Made by a program: the position numbers and the translations under genes. A stretch of 64,000 nucleotides of DNA from Paratinospora sagittata. Taxonomy: Eukaryota > Streptophyta > Magnoliopsida > Ranunculales > Menispermaceae. Position 1 is the first letter of the stretch. Each line of letters begins with the position of its first letter. The DNA is taken from NCBI GenBank assembly GCA_035771175.1, contig CM069603.1:24342286-24406285 (forward strand), in the 5' to 3' direction. The notes beneath the pieces are model-generated. The model had not been told where the DNA came from, searched no databases, and saw only the letters and a list, made by a program, of their open reading frames with translations. Shown in pieces: positions 1-12,841 of the stretch.

Positions 1-3
1 CTT

Positions 4-20
4 GCCTTTGCAAAAAAGGC
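4..20. other. Conserved stem-loop at monomer start
   Basis: GCCTTT and AAAGGC form a 6 bp inverted repeat around a short A-rich loop. The same element recurs at offset 4-21 of nearly every monomer, usually with seven A residues after GC (six in monomers 1, 60 and 62, eight in monomer 59). Loop changes occur without harming the stem, for example CCAAAA in monomers 21, 23, 33 and 44 and GTAAAA in 61 and 63. Some copies do break the stem: monomers 48, 64 and 75. Its role is unknown; a hairpin or cruciform in heterochromatin is only a possibility. Confidence 0.6.
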
Positions 21-151
21 TTCGAATTGAATCAAAATTGCAATCTGTCTTGATGTTCAGCTAGTTCTTCATTTTATCCCTTGTGTGCGAAGATTTGCAG
101 AGGCTATCCATTGTTTAAAACTCTAAGTATATGAAGTGGTCTCGATAGGAT

Positions 152-200
152 AACACATCAAAAAGGAACACATCACCTGTTTTGCATCAAGAACACATCA
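152..200 (+). repeat. Triple AACACATCA sub-repeat inside the monomer
   Basis: The 9-mer AACACATCA occurs at 152, 167 and 192 in monomer 1, and the same cluster recurs in most other monomers. Variants change the third copy to AACCCATCA in many units, or the second to AACACATTA or AACACGTCA. The first two copies are 15 bp apart, which is exactly the length later duplicated in monomer 69. It is the only obvious short direct repeat within the unit. Confidence 0.6.
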
Positions 201-259
201 AACAATAGCTTTCGAATTCTACAAAGATCAAGCTCGAAGAACGAAGACATATCTCATGT

Positions 260-271
260 CTAATGCATTAG
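260..271. other. 12 bp perfect palindrome CTAATGCATTAG
   Basis: CTAATGCATTAG reads the same on both strands and contains an NsiI-type ATGCAT core. It is kept in most monomers across the window. It is broken by a T-to-C change (AACGCATTAG) in a related set including monomers 10-12, 14, 16, 17, 19, 31, 37, 40, 47 and 48, and by CACTAG in monomers 15 and 20. The clustering of the broken form follows the subfamilies, so it is inherited rather than random. Function is unknown. Confidence 0.6.
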
Positions 272-701
272 TTTGATCTCTGGTGTGTAGGGTAACCCCT
301 CGAACAATCTCAGCACTAAAACTCTGAAAATTGCAAAGTCTTCAAAATCACTTTCGATATAGTATTTCATTTTGAAAAAAATGTTTTCTGAAAGGTATTA
401 ATCATAATTTTAATGAGTTTTGAAATATTTAAAAGTGTTTAATCTTATATCAAAGTGTTTTGAGTTAATGAAATGGTTCTTTAGTGTCAAAATATTAATT
501 TTTCAAAAATAAGGCTATCCAGCAATTTGCACATCTTAGACTAAAATCTGATATTTCTAACGAGAAAAATGTGGGCACTTCTGCTTGCTCGATTTTTCTA
601 TTCCTTCACAGTTTTGCGAGGTTATCTTGATGGAAATATTCTCTAGGAACACCTAGATGATTCCCATTGTCTCGCACGCCCAAAAAACTTTAGATTGAAC
701 A

Positions 702-721
702 ATGTTTTGAATTCAAATCAT
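702..721. other. 20 bp near-dyad centred on an EcoRI site
   Basis: The core TTTGAATTCAAA is a perfect 12 bp palindrome. It extends to a 20 bp near-dyad (ATG at one end, CAT at the other) with a single mismatched pair. It sits at about offset 702-721 in nearly all monomers. Exceptions: monomers 14 and 19 (TGATTTCAAA) and 56 and 73 (GAATTGAAAT). With the EcoRI site at offset 214, typical monomers would give fragments of about 495 and 370 bp, a useful signature of this family. Confidence 0.65.
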
Positions 722-864
722 TTTGTACTACTCTTGCTCTTTAACCTTCAACTTCAAATTTTATAAAACACTCATTCTCTAATTTTCAAAACTACAACAC
801 GCACGATATTTGCAAGTTAGATTGAGCTTTTCGAAGAGTTTTTCAAGAGAAGAAAGTAATGATT

Positions 865-3800
865 CTTGCCTTTGCAAAAAAAGGCTTCGAATTGAATCAA
901 AATTGCAATTTGTCTTGATGTTCAGCTAGTTCTTCATTTTATCCCTTGTGTGCGAAGATTTGCAGAGGCTATCCATTGTTTAAAACTCTAAGTATATGAA
1001 GTGGTCTCGATAAGATAACACATCAAAAAGGAACACATCACCTGTTTTGCATCAAGAACACATCAAACAATAGCTTTCGAATTCTACAAAGATCAAGCTC
1101 GAAGAACGAAGACATATCTCATGTCTAATGCATTAGTTTGATATCTGGTGTGTAGGGTTACCCCTCGATCAATCTCAGCACTAAAACTCTGAAAATTGCA
1201 AAGTCTTCAAAATCACTTTTGATAAAGTATTTCATTTTGAAAAAAATGTTTTTTGAAAGGTTTTAATCATAATTTTAATGAGTTTTCAATTATTTAAAAG
1301 TGTTTAGTCTTATATCAAAGTGTTTTGAGTCAATGAAATGGTTCTTTAGTGTCAAAATATTAATTTTTCAAAAATAAGGCTATCCAGCAATTTGCACGTC
1401 TTAGACTAAAATCTTATATTTCTAACGAGAAAAATGTGGGCACTTCTGCTTGCTCGATTTTTCTATTCCTTCGCAGTTTTGCCAGGTTATCTTAATTGAA
1501 ATATTCTCTAGTAACACCTAGATGATTCCCATTCTCTCGCACGCCCAAAAAACTTTAGATTGAACAATGTTTTGAATTCAAATCATTTTTTAGTACTCTT
1601 GCTCTTTAACCTTCAACTTCAAATTTTATAAAACACTCATTCTCTGATTTTCAAAAATTCAACACGCACGATATTTGCAAGTTAGATTGAGCTTTTCGAA
1701 GAGTTTTTCAAGAGAAGAAAGTAATGATTCTTGCCTTTGCAAAAAAAGGCTTCGAATTGAATCAAAATTGCAATCTGTCTTGATGTTCAGCTAGTTCTTC
1801 ATTTTATCCCTTGTGTGCTAAGATTTGCAGAGGCCATCCATTGTTTAAAACTGTAAGTATATGAAGTGGTCTCGGTAAGACAACACATCAAAGAGGAACA
1901 CATGACCTGTTTTGCATCAAGAACACATCAAACAATAGCTTTCGAATTCTACAATGATCAAGCTCGAAGAACGAAGACATATCTCATGTCTAATGCATTA
2001 GTTTGATCTCTGGTGTGTAAGGTAACCCCTAGATCAATCTTAGCACTAAAACTCTGAAAATTGCAAAGTCTTCAAAATCACTTTCGATATAGTATTTCAT
2101 TTTTACAAAAATGTTTTCCGAAAGGTTTTAATCATAATTTTAATGAGTTTTGAATTAATTAAAAGTGTTTATTCTTATATCAAAGTGTTTTGAGTCAATG
2201 AAATGGTTCTTTAGTGTCAAAATATTAATTTTTCAAAAATAAGGCTATCGAGCAATTGGCACGTCTTAGACTAAAATCTAATATTTCTAACGAGAAAAAT
2301 GTGGGCACTTCTGCTTGCTCAATTTTTCTATTCCTTCACAGTTTTGCAAGGTTATCTTAATTGAAATATTCTCTAGTAACACCTAGATGATTCCCATTGT
2401 CTCGCACGCCCAAAAAACTTTAGATTGAACAATGTTTTGAATTCAAATCATTTTGTACTACTCTTGCTCTTTAACCTTCAACTTCAAATTTTATAAAACA
2501 CTTATTCTCTAATTTTCAAAAATACAACACGCACGATATTTGCAAGTTAGATTGAGCTTTTCGAAGAGTTTTTCATGAGAAGAAAGTAATGATTCTTGCC
2601 TTTGCAAAAAAAGGCTTCGAATTGAATCAAAATTGCAATCTGTCTTGATGTTCAGCTAGTTCTTCATTTTATCCCTTGTGTGCGAAGAATTGCAGAGGCT
2701 ATCCATTGTTTAAAACTCTAAGTATATGAAGTGGTCTCGATAAGATAACACATCAAAAAGGAACACATCACCTGTTTTGCATCAAGAACACATCAAACAA
2801 TAGCTTTCGAATTCTACAAAGATCAAGCTCGAAGAACGAAGACATATCTCATGTCTAATGCATTAGTTTGATATCTGGTGTGTAGGGTTACCCCTCGATC
2901 AATCTCAGCACTAAAACTCTGAAAATTGCAAAGTCTTCAAAATCACTTTCGATATAGTATTTCATTTTGAAAAAAATGTTTTTTGAAAGGTTTTAATCAT
3001 AATTTTAATGAGTTTTCAATTATTTAAAAGTGTTTAATCTTATATCAAAGTGTTTTGAGTCAATGAAATGGTTCTTTAGTGTCAAAATATTAATTTTTCA
3101 AAAATAAGGCTATCCAGCAATTTGCACGTCTTAGACTAAAATCTTATATTTCTAACGAGAAAAATGTGGGCACTTCTGCTTCTCGATTTTTCTATTCCTT
3201 CGCAGTTTTGCCAGGTTATCTTAATTGAAATATTCTCTAGTAACACCTAGATGATTCCCATTCTCTCGCACGCCCAAAAAACTTTAGATTGAACAATGTT
3301 TTGAATTCAAATCATTTTTTAGTACTCTTGCTCTTTAACCTTCAACTTCAAATTTTATAAAACACTCATTCTCTGATTTTCGAAAATTCAACACGCACGA
3401 TATTTGCAAGTTAGATTGAGCTTTTCGAAGAGTTTTTCAAGAGAAGAAAGTAATGATTCTTGCCTTTGCAAAAAAAGGCTTCGAATTGAATCAAAATTGC
3501 AATCTGTCTTGATGTTCAGCTAGTTCTTCATTTTATCCCTTGTGTGCGAAGAATTGCAGAGGCTATCCATTGTTTAAAACTCTAAGTATATGAAGTGGTC
3601 TCGATAAGATAACACATCAAAAAGGAACACATCACCTGTTTTGCATCAAGAACACATCAAACAATAGCTTTCGAATTCTACAAAGATCAAGCTCGAAGAA
3701 CGAAGACATATCTCATGTCTAATGCATTAGTTTGATATCTGGTGTGTAGGGTTACCCCTCGATCAATCTCAGCACTAAAACTCTGAAAATTGCAAAGTCT

Positions 3801-6800
3801 TCAAAATCACTTTCGATATAGTATTTCATTTTGAAAAAAATGTTTTTTGAAAGGTTTTAATCATAATTTTAATGAGTTTTCAATTATTTAAAAGTGTTTA
3901 ATCTTATATCAAAGTGTTTTGAGTCAATGAAATGGTTCTTTAGTGTCAAAATATTAATTTTTCAAAAATAAGGCTATCCAGCAATTTGCACGTCTTAGAC
4001 TAAAATCTTATATTTCTAACGAGAAAAATGTGGGCACTTTTGCTTCTCGATTTTTCTATTCCTTCGCAGTTTTGCCAGGTTATCTTAATTGAAATATTCT
4101 CTAGTAACACCTAGATGATTCCCATTCTCTCGCACGCCCAAAAAACTTTAGATTGAACAATGTTTTGAATTCAAATCATTTTTTAGTACTCTTGCTCTTT
4201 AACCTTCAACTTCAAATTTTATAAAACACTCATTCTCTGATTTTCGAAAATTCAACACGCACGATATTTGCAAGTTAGATTGAGCTTTTCGAAGAGTTTT
4301 TCAAGAGAAGAAAGTAATGATTCTTGCCTTTGCAAAAAAAGGCTTCGAATTGAATCAAAATTGCAATCTGTCTTGATGTTCAGCTAGTTCTTCATTTTAT
4401 CCCTTGTGTGCTAAGATTTGCAGAGGCTATCCATTGTTTAAAACTGTAAGTATATGAAGTGGTCTCGGTAAGACAACACATCAAAGAGGAACACATCACC
4501 TGTTTTGCATCAAGAACACATCAAACAATAGCTTTCGAATTCTACAATGATCAAGCTCGAAGAACGAAGACATATCTCATGTCTAATGCATTAGTTTGAT
4601 CTCTGGTGTGTAAGGTAACCCCTCGATCAATCTTAGCACTAAAACTCTGAAAATTGCAAAGTCTTCAAAATCACTTTCGATATAGTATTTCATTTTTACA
4701 AAAATTTTTTCCGAAAGGTTTTAATCATAATTTTAATGAGTTTTGAATTATTTAAAAGTGTTTATTCTTATATCAAAGAGTTTTGAGTCAATGAAATGGT
4801 TCTTTAGTGTCAAAATATTAATTTTTCAAAAATAAGGCTATCGAGCAATTGGCACGTCTTAGACTAAAATCTAATATTTCTAACGAGAAAAATGTGGGCA
4901 CTTCTGCTTGCTCAATTTTTCTATTCCTTCACAGTTTTGCAAGGTTATCTTAATTGAAATATTCTCTAGTAACACCTAGATGATTCCCATTGTCTCGCAT
5001 GCCCAAAAAACTTTAGATTGAACAATGTTTTGAATTCAAATCATTTTGTACTACTCTTGCTCTTTAACCTTCAACTTCAAATTTTATAAAACACTTATTC
5101 TCCGATTTTCAAAAATACAACACGCACGATATTTGCAAGTTAGATTGAGCTTTTCGAAGAGTTTTTCATGAGAAGAAAGTAATGATTCTTGCCTTTGCAA
5201 AAAAAGGCTTCGAATTGAATCAAAATTGCAATCTGTCTTGATGTTCAGCTAGTTCTTCATTTTATCCCTTGTGTGCGAAGAATTGCAGAGGCTATCCATT
5301 GTTTAAAACTCTAAGTATATGAAGTGGTCTCGATAAGATAACACATCAAAAAGGAACACATCACCTGTTTTGGATCAAGAACACATCAAACAATAGCTTT
5401 CGAATTCTACAAAGATCAAGCTCGAAGAACGAAGACATATCTCATGTCTAATGCATTAGTTTGATATCTGGTGTGTAGGGTTACCCCTCGATCAATCTCA
5501 GCACTAAAACTCTGAAAATTGCAAAGTCTTCAAAATCACTTTCGATATAGTATTTCATTTTGAAAAAAATGTTTTTTGAAAGGTTTTAATCATAATTTTA
5601 ATGAGTTTTCAATTATTTAAAAGTGTTTAATCTTATATCAAAGTGTTTTGAGTCAATGAAATGGTTCTTTAGTGTCAAAATATTAATTTTTCAAAAATAA
5701 GGCTATCCAGCAATTTGCACGTCTTAGACTAAAATCTTATATTTCTAACGAGAAAAATGTGGGCACTTCTGCTTGCTCGATTTTTCTATTCCTTCGCAGT
5801 TTTGCCAGGTTATCTTAATTGAAATATTCTCTAGTAACACCTAGATGATTCCCATTCTCTCGCACGCCCAAAAAACTTTAGATTGAACAATGTTTTGAAT
5901 TCAAATCATTTTTTAGTACTCTGGCTCTTTAACCTTCAACTTCAAATTTTATAAAACACTCATTCTCTGATTTTCAAAAATTCAACACGCACGATATTTG
6001 CAAGTTAGATTGAGCTTTTCGAAGAGTTTTTCAAGAGAAGAAAGTAATGATTCTTGCCTTTGCAAAAAAAGGCTTCGAATTGAATCAAAATTGCAATCTG
6101 TCTTGATGTTCAGCTAGTTCTTCATTTTATCCCTTGTGTGCTAAGATTTGCAGAGGCTATCCATTGTTTAAAACTGTAAGTATATGAAGTGGTCTCGGTA
6201 AGACAACACATCAAAGAGGAACACATCACCTGTTTTGCATCAAGAACACATCAAACAATAGCTTTCGAATTCTACAATGATCAAGCTCGAAGAACGAAGA
6301 CATATCTCATGTCTAATGCATTAGTTTGATCTCTGGTGTGTAAGGTAACCCCTCGATCAATCTTAGCACTAAAACTCTGAAAATTGCAAATTCTTCAAAA
6401 TCACTTTCGATATAGTATTTCATTTTTACAAAAATGTTTTCCGAAAGGTTTTAATCATAATTTTAATGAGTTTTGAATTATTTAAAAGTGTTTATTCTTA
6501 TATCAAAGAGTTTTGAGTCAATGAAATGGTTCTTTAATGTCAAAATATTAATTTTTCAAAAATAAGGCTATCGAGCAATTGGCACGTCTTAGACTAAAAT
6601 CTAATATTTCTAACGAGAAAAATGTGGGCACTTCTGCTTGCTCAATTTTTCTATTCCTTCACAGTTTTGCAAGGTTATCTTAATTGAAATATTCTCTAGT
6701 AACACCTAGATGATTCCCATTGTCTCGCATGCCCAAAAAACTTTAGATTGAACAATGTTTTGAATTCAAATCATTTTGTACTACTCTTGCTCTTTAACCT

Positions 6801-6917
6801 TCAACTTCAAATTTTATAAAACACTTATTCTCCGATTTTCAAAAATACAACACGCACGATATTTGCAAGTTAGATTGAGCTTTTCGAAGAGTTTTTCATG
6901 AGAAGAAAGTAATGATT
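865..6917 (+). repeat. Monomers 2-8, alternating A/B subfamily block
   Basis: Monomers 2, 4, 5 and 7 are type A: GTGCGAAG, GGGTTACCCC, and usually AATTGCAG (monomer 2 keeps ATTTGCAG). Monomers 3, 6 and 8 are type B: GTGCTAAG, AAACTGTAAG, GGTAAGACAACAC, CATTTTTACAAAAA and TATCGAGCAATTGG. The order is A B A A B A B. Monomers 6 and 8 share rare changes absent from 3 (CAAAGAGTTTTGAG, CGCATGCCC, TTATTCTCCGATT), so units 5-6 (3459-5187) and 7-8 (5188-6917) look like copies of one dimer of about 1730 bp. Monomers 4 and 5 are a separate twin pair. No gene is present. Confidence 0.85.
2595..4322 (+). repeat. Twin monomers 4 and 5 (864 bp each)
   Basis: The two adjacent units share the same one-base deletion (GCTTCTCG in place of GCTTGCTCG, at about 3179 and 4043) and nearly all other variants. 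One difference seen is CACTTCTGC against CACTTTTGC at about 4037. This is best explained by a recent duplication of a single monomer. Monomer 7 has the same type but keeps the undeleted form. Confidence 0.75.
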
Positions 6918-8520
6918 CTTGCCTTTGCAAAAAAAGGCTTCGAATTGAATCAAAATTGCAATCTGTCTTGATGTTCAGCTAGTTCTTTATTTTATCCCTT
7001 GTGTGCTAAGATTTACAGAGGCTATCCATTGTTTAAAACTCTAAGTATATGAAGTGCTCTAGGTAAGATAACACATCAAAAAAGAACACATCACCTGTTT
7101 TGCGTCAAGAACCCATCAAACAATAGCTTTCGAATTCTACAAAGATCAAGCTCGAAGAACGAAGACATATCTCATGTCTAATGCATTAGTTTGATCTTTG
7201 GTGCGTAGGGTAATCGCTCGATCACTCTCAGCACTAAAACTCTGAAAATTGCAAAGTCTTCAAAATCACTTTCGATATAGTATTTCATTTTGAAAAAAAT
7301 GTTTTCCGAAACGTTTTAATCATACTTTTAATGAGTTTTGAAATATTTAAATGTGTTTCATCTTATATCAAAGTGTTTTGAGTCAATGAAATGGTTCTTT
7401 AGTGTCAAAATATTAATTTTTCAAAAATAAGGCTATCCAGCAATTGGCACGTCTTAGACTAAAATCTGATATTTCTAACGAGAAAAATGTGGGCACTTCT
7501 GCTTGCTCGATTTTTCTATTCCTTCACAGTTTTGCCAGGTTATTTTAATTGAAATATTCTCTAGTAACACCTAGATGATTCCCATTGTCTCGCAGTCCCA
7601 AAAAACTTTAGATTGAACAATGTTTTGAATTCAAATTATTTTTTAGTACTCTTGTTCTTTAACCTTCAACTTCAAATTTTATAAAACACTCATTCTCTGA
7701 TTTTCAAAAATTCAACACGCACGATATTTGCAAGTTTGATTGAGCTTTTCAAAGAGTTTTTCAAGAGAAGAAAGTAATGATTCTTGCCTTTGCAAAAAAA
7801 GGCTTCGAAATGAATCAAAATTGCAATCTGTCTTGATGTTCAGCTAGTTCTTCATTTTATCCCTTGTGTGCTAAGATTTGCAGAGGCTATCCATTGTTTA
7901 AAACTCTAAGTATATGAAGTGGTCTCGGTAAGATAACACATCAAAGAGGAACACATCACCTGTTTTGCATCAAGAACACATCGAACAATAGCTTTCGAAT
8001 TCTACAATGATCAAGCTCGAAGAACGAAGACATATCTCATGTCTAACGCATTAGTTTGATCTCTGGTGTGTAAGGTAACCCTCGATCAATCTTAGCACTA
8101 AAACTCTGAAAATTGCAAAGTCTTCAAAATCACTTTCGATATAGTATTTCATTTTGAAAAAAATGTTTTCTGAAAGGTTTTAATCATACTTTTAATGAGT
8201 TTTGAAATATTTAAAAGTGTTTAATCTTATATCAAAGTGTTTTGAGTTAATGAAATGGTTCTTTAGTGTCAAAATATTAATTTTTCAAAAATAAGGCTAT
8301 CCAGCAATTTGCACGTCTTAGACTAAAATCTTATATTTCTAAGGAGAAAAATGTAGGCACTTCTGCTTGCTCGATTTTTCTATTCCTTCACAGTTTTGCC
8401 AGGTTATTTTAATTGAAATATTCTCTAGTAACACCTAGATGATTCCCATTGTCTCGCAGTCCCAAAAAACTTTAGATTGAACAATGTTTTGAATTCAAAT
8501 CATTTTTTAGTACTCTTGCT
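6918..8520 (+). repeat. Monomers 9 and most of 10, transition units
   Basis: Monomer 9 introduces ATTTACAGAG and GTCAAGAACCC and is not preceded by similar units in the window. Monomer 10 introduces the AGGAGAAAAATGTAGGC and GGTAACCCTCGATC variants that mark the block to its right. The first part of monomer 10 still carries ATTTGCAG and AACACATCG. These units mark the change from the A/B block to the five-monomer block. No gene is present. Confidence 0.75.
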
Positions 8521-11500
8521 CTTTAACCTTCAACTTCAAATTTTATAAAACACTCATTCTCTGATTTTCAAAAATTCAACACGCACGATATTTGCAAGTT
8601 AGATTGAGCTTTTCGAAGAGTTTTTCATGAGAAGAAAGTAATGATTCTTGCCTTTGCAAAAAAAGGCTTCGAATTGAATCAAAATTGCAATCTGTCTTGA
8701 TGTTCAGCTAGTTCTTCATTTTATCCCTTGTGTGCTAAGATTTACAGAGGCTATCAATTGTTTAAAACTCTAAGTATATGAAGTAGTCTAGGTAAGATAA
8801 CACATCAAAAAGGAACACATCACCTGTTTTGCGTCAAGAACCCATCAAATAATAGCTTTCGAATTCTACAAAGATCAAGCTCGAAGAACGAAGACATATC
8901 TCATGTCTAACGCATTAGTTTGATCTCTGGTGTGTAAGGTAACCCTCGATCAATCTTAGCACTAAAACTCTGAAAATTGCAAAGTCTTCAAAATCACTTT
9001 CGATATAGTATTTCATTTTGAAAAAAATGTTTTCTGAAAGGTTTTAATCATACTTTTAATGAGTTTTGAAATATTTAAAAGTGTTTAATCTTATATCAAA
9101 GTGTTTTGAGTTAATGAAATGGTTCTTTAGTGTCAAAATATTAATTTTTCAAAAATAAGGCTATCCAGCAATTTGCACGTCTTAGACTAAAATCTTATAT
9201 TTCTAAGGAGAAAAATGTAGGCACTTCTGCTTGCTCGATTTTTCTATTCCTTCACAGTTTTGCCAGGTTATTTTAATTGAAATATTCTCTAGTAACACCT
9301 AGATGATTCCCATTGTCTCGCAGTCCCAAAAAACTTTAGATTGAACAATGTTTTGAATTCAAATCATTTTTTAGTACTCTTGCTCTTTAACCTTCAACTT
9401 CAAATTTTATAAAACACTCATTCTCTGATTTTCAAAAATTCAACACGCACGATATTTGCAAGTTAGATTGAGCTTTTCGAAGAGTTTTTCAAGAGAAGAA
9501 AGTAATGATTCTTGCCTTTGCAAAAAAAGGCTTCGAATTGAATCAAAATTGCAATCTGTCTTGATGTTCAGCTAGTTCTTCATTTTATCCCTTGTGTGCT
9601 AAGATTTACAGAGGCTATCAATTGTTTAAAACTCTAAGTATATGAAGTGGTCTAGGTAAGATAACACATCAAAAAGGAACACATCACCTGTTTTGCGTCA
9701 AGAACCCATCAAATAATAGCTTTCGAATTCTACAAAGATCAAGCTCGAAGAACGAAGACATATCTCATGTCTAACGCATTAGTTTGATCTCTGGTGTGTA
9801 AGGTAACCCTCGATCAATCTTAGCACTAAAACTCTGAAAATTGCAAAGTCTTCAAAATCACTTTCGATATAGTATTTCATTTTGAAAAAAATGTTTTCTG
9901 AAAGGTTTTAATCATAATTTTAATGAGTTTTGAATTATTTAAAAGTGTTTAATCTTATATCAAAGTGTTTTGAGTTAATGAAATGGTTCTTTAGTGTCAA
10001 AATATTAATTTTTCAAAAATAAGGCTATCCAGCAATTTGCACGTCTTAGACTAAAATCTTATATTTCTAAGGAGAAAAATGTAGGCACTTCTGCTTGCTC
10101 GATTTTTCTATTCCTTCACAGTTTTGCCAGGTTATTTTAATTGAAATATTCTCTAGTAACACCTAGATGATTCCCATTGTCTCGCAGTCCCAAAAAACTT
10201 TAGATTGAACAATGTTTTGAATTCAAATCATTTTTTAGTACTCTTGCTCTTTAACCTTCAACTTCAAATTTTATAAAACACTCATTCTCTGATTTTCAAA
10301 AATTCAACACGCACGATATTTGCAAGTTAGATTGAGCTTTTCGAAGAGTTTTTCAAGAGAAGAAAGTAATGATTCTTGCCTTTGCAAAAAAAGGCTTCGA
10401 ATTGAATCAAAATTGCAATCTGTCTTGATGTTCAGCTAGTTCTTCATTTTATCCCTTGTGTGCTAAGATTTACAGAGGCTATCAATTGTTTAAAACTCTA
10501 AGTATATGAAGTGGTCTAGGTAAGATAACACATCAAAAAGGAACACATCACCTGTTTTGCGTCAAGAACCCATCAAATAATAGCTTTCGAATTCTACAAA
10601 GATCAAGCTCGAAGAACGAAGACATATCTCATGTCTAATGCATTAGTTTGATCTTTGGTGTGTAGGGTAACCGCTCGATCACTCTCAGCACTAAAACTCT
10701 GAAAATTGCAAAGTCTTCAAAATCACTTTCGATATAGTACTTCATTTTGAAAAAAATGTTTTCTGAAAGGTTTTAATCATAATTTTAATGAGTTTTGAAT
10801 TATTTAAAAGTGTTCAATGTTATATCAAAGTGTTTTGAGTCAATGAAATGGTTCTTTAGTGTCAAAATATTAATTTTTCAAAAATAAGGCTATCCAGCAA
10901 TTTGCACGTCTTAGAGTAAAATCTTATATTTCTAACGAGAAAAATGAGGGCACTTCTGCTTGCTCAATTTTTCTATTCGTTCACAGTTTTGCCAGGTTAT
11001 CTTAATTGAAATATTCTCTAGTAACACCTAGATGATTTCCATTGTCTCGCAGTCCCAAAAAACTTTAGATTGAACAATGTTTTGAATTCAAATCATTTTA
11101 GTACTCTTGCTCTTTAACCTTCAACTTCAAATTTTATAAAACACTCATTCTCTGATTTTCAAAAATTCAACACGCACGATATTTGCAAGTTAGATTGAGC
11201 TTTTCGAAGAGTTTTTCAAGAGAGGAAAGTAATGATTCTTGCCTTTGCAAAAAAAGGCTTCGAAATGAATCAAAATTGCAATCTGTCTTGATGTTCAGCT
11301 AGTTCTTCATTTTATCCCTTGTGTGCTAAGATTTGCAGAGGCTATCCATTGTTTAAAACTCTAAGTATATGAAGTGGTCTCGGTAAGATAACACATCAAA
11401 GAGGAACACATCACCTGTTTTGCATCAAGAACACATCAAACAATAGCTTTCTAATTCTACAATGATTAAGCTCGAAGAATGAAGACATATCTCATGTCTA

Positions 11501-12841
11501 ACGCATTAGTTTGATCTCTGGTGTGTAAGGTAACCCCTCGATCAATCTTAGCACTAAAACTCTGAAAATTGCAAAGTCTTCAAAATCACTTTCGATATAG
11601 TATTTCATTTTTACAAAAATGTTTTCCGAAAGGTTTTAATCATAATTTTAATGAGTTTTGAATTATTTAAAAATGTTTATTCTTATATCAAAGTGTTTTG
11701 AGTCAATGAAATGGTTCTTTAGTGTCAAAATATTAATTTTTCAAAAATAAGGCTATCCAGCAATAGGCACGTGTTAGACTAAAATCTGATGTTTCTAACG
11801 AGAAAAATGTGGGCACTACTGCTTGCTCGATTTTCTATTCCTTCACAGTTTTGCCAGGTTATCTTAATTGAAATATTCTCTAGTAACACCTATATGATTC
11901 CCATTGTCTCGCACGCCCAAAAAACTTTAGATTGAACAATGTTTTGATTTCAAATCATTTTGTAGTACTCTTGCTCTTTAACCTTCAACTTCAAATTTTA
12001 TAAAACACTTATTCTCTGATTTTCAAAAATACAACACGCATGATATTTGCAAGTTAGATTGAGCTTTTCGAAGAATTTTTCAAGAGAAGAAAGTAATGAT
12101 TCTTGCCTTTGCAAAAAAAGGCTTCGAATTGAATCAAAATTGCAATCTGTCTTGATGTTCAGCTAGTTCTTCATTTTATCCCTCGTGTGCTAAGATTTGC
12201 AGAGGCTATCCATTGTTTAAAACTCTAAGTATATGAAGTTGTCTCGGTAAGATAACACATTAAAAAGGAACACATCAGCTGTTTTACATCAAGAACACAT
12301 CAAATAATAGCTTTCGAATTCTACAAAGATCAAGCTCGAAGAACGAAGACATATCTCATGTCTAATGCACTAGTTTGATTTCTGGTGTGTAGGGTAACCC
12401 CTCGATCAATCTCAGCACTAAAACTCTAAAAATTGCAAAGTCTTCAAAATCACTTTCGGTATAGTATTTTATTTTGAAAAAAATTATTTTCTGAAAGGTT
12501 TTAATCATAATTTTAATGAGTTTTGAATTATTTAAAAGTGTTTAATCTTATATCAAAGTGGTATGAGTCAATGAAGTGGTTTTTTAGTGTCAAAATATTA
12601 ATTTTTCAAAAATAAGGCTATCCAGCAATTTGCACGTCTTAGACTAAAATCTTATATTTCTAACGAGAAAAATGTGGGCACTTCTGCTTGCTCAATTTTT
12701 CTATTCCTTCACAGTTTTGCCTGGTTATCTTAATTGAAATATTCTCTAGTAACACCTAGATGATTCCCATTATCTCGCACGCCCAAAACACTTTAGATTG
12801 AACAATGTTTTGAATTCAAATCATTTTGTAGTACTCTTGTT
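8521..12841 (+). repeat. Five-monomer block, copy 1 (4321 bp)
   Basis: The end of monomer 10 to most of monomer 15 matches the next 4321 bp unit by unit. Monomer lengths 864, 864, 863, 864, 866 (monomers 11-15) repeat exactly as 864, 864, 863, 864, 866 (monomers 16-20). Monomers 11-13 carry TATCAATTGTTT. Monomers 14 and 19 share TTCTAATTCTAC and GATGTTTCTAACG. Monomers 15 and 20 share GCCTGGTTATC, ATTATCTCGC and CCAAAACACTTT. The left limit lies near 8521, where monomer 10 stops matching the end of monomer 15; it is resolved only to tens of bases. Confidence 0.85.

Larger units (their letters stand above)
1..864 (+). repeat. Reference monomer 1 (anatomy of the unit)
   Basis: This 864 bp unit is used here to give offsets inside the monomer. 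A 6 bp stem-loop lies at 4-20, three AACACATCA motifs at 152, 167 and 192, an EcoRI site (GAATTC) at 214, a 12 bp palindrome at 260-271, the most AT-rich stretch at about 340-520, the conserved GTGGGCACTTCTGC block at about 571, and a second EcoRI site inside a 20 bp near-dyad at 702-721. The unit ends with AGAGAAGAAAGTAATGATT. The phase is arbitrary, chosen because the motif begins at base 1 of the window. Stop codons occur in all frames, so it has no coding capacity. It is an A-type unit (GTGCGAAG at about 86). Confidence 0.95.

Noticed and set aside
286..299. Telomere-like TAGGGTAACCC in each monomer
   Set aside because: It occurs once per monomer, is not tandem, and varies (GGGTTACCCC, AGGTAACCCC, GGGTAACCGC). 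It is part of the satellite, not a telomeric repeat.
820..845. A possible CENP-B box around TTCG motifs
   Set aside because: TTCG occurs several times per monomer, but none is followed by the A and CGGG positions of the box consensus.
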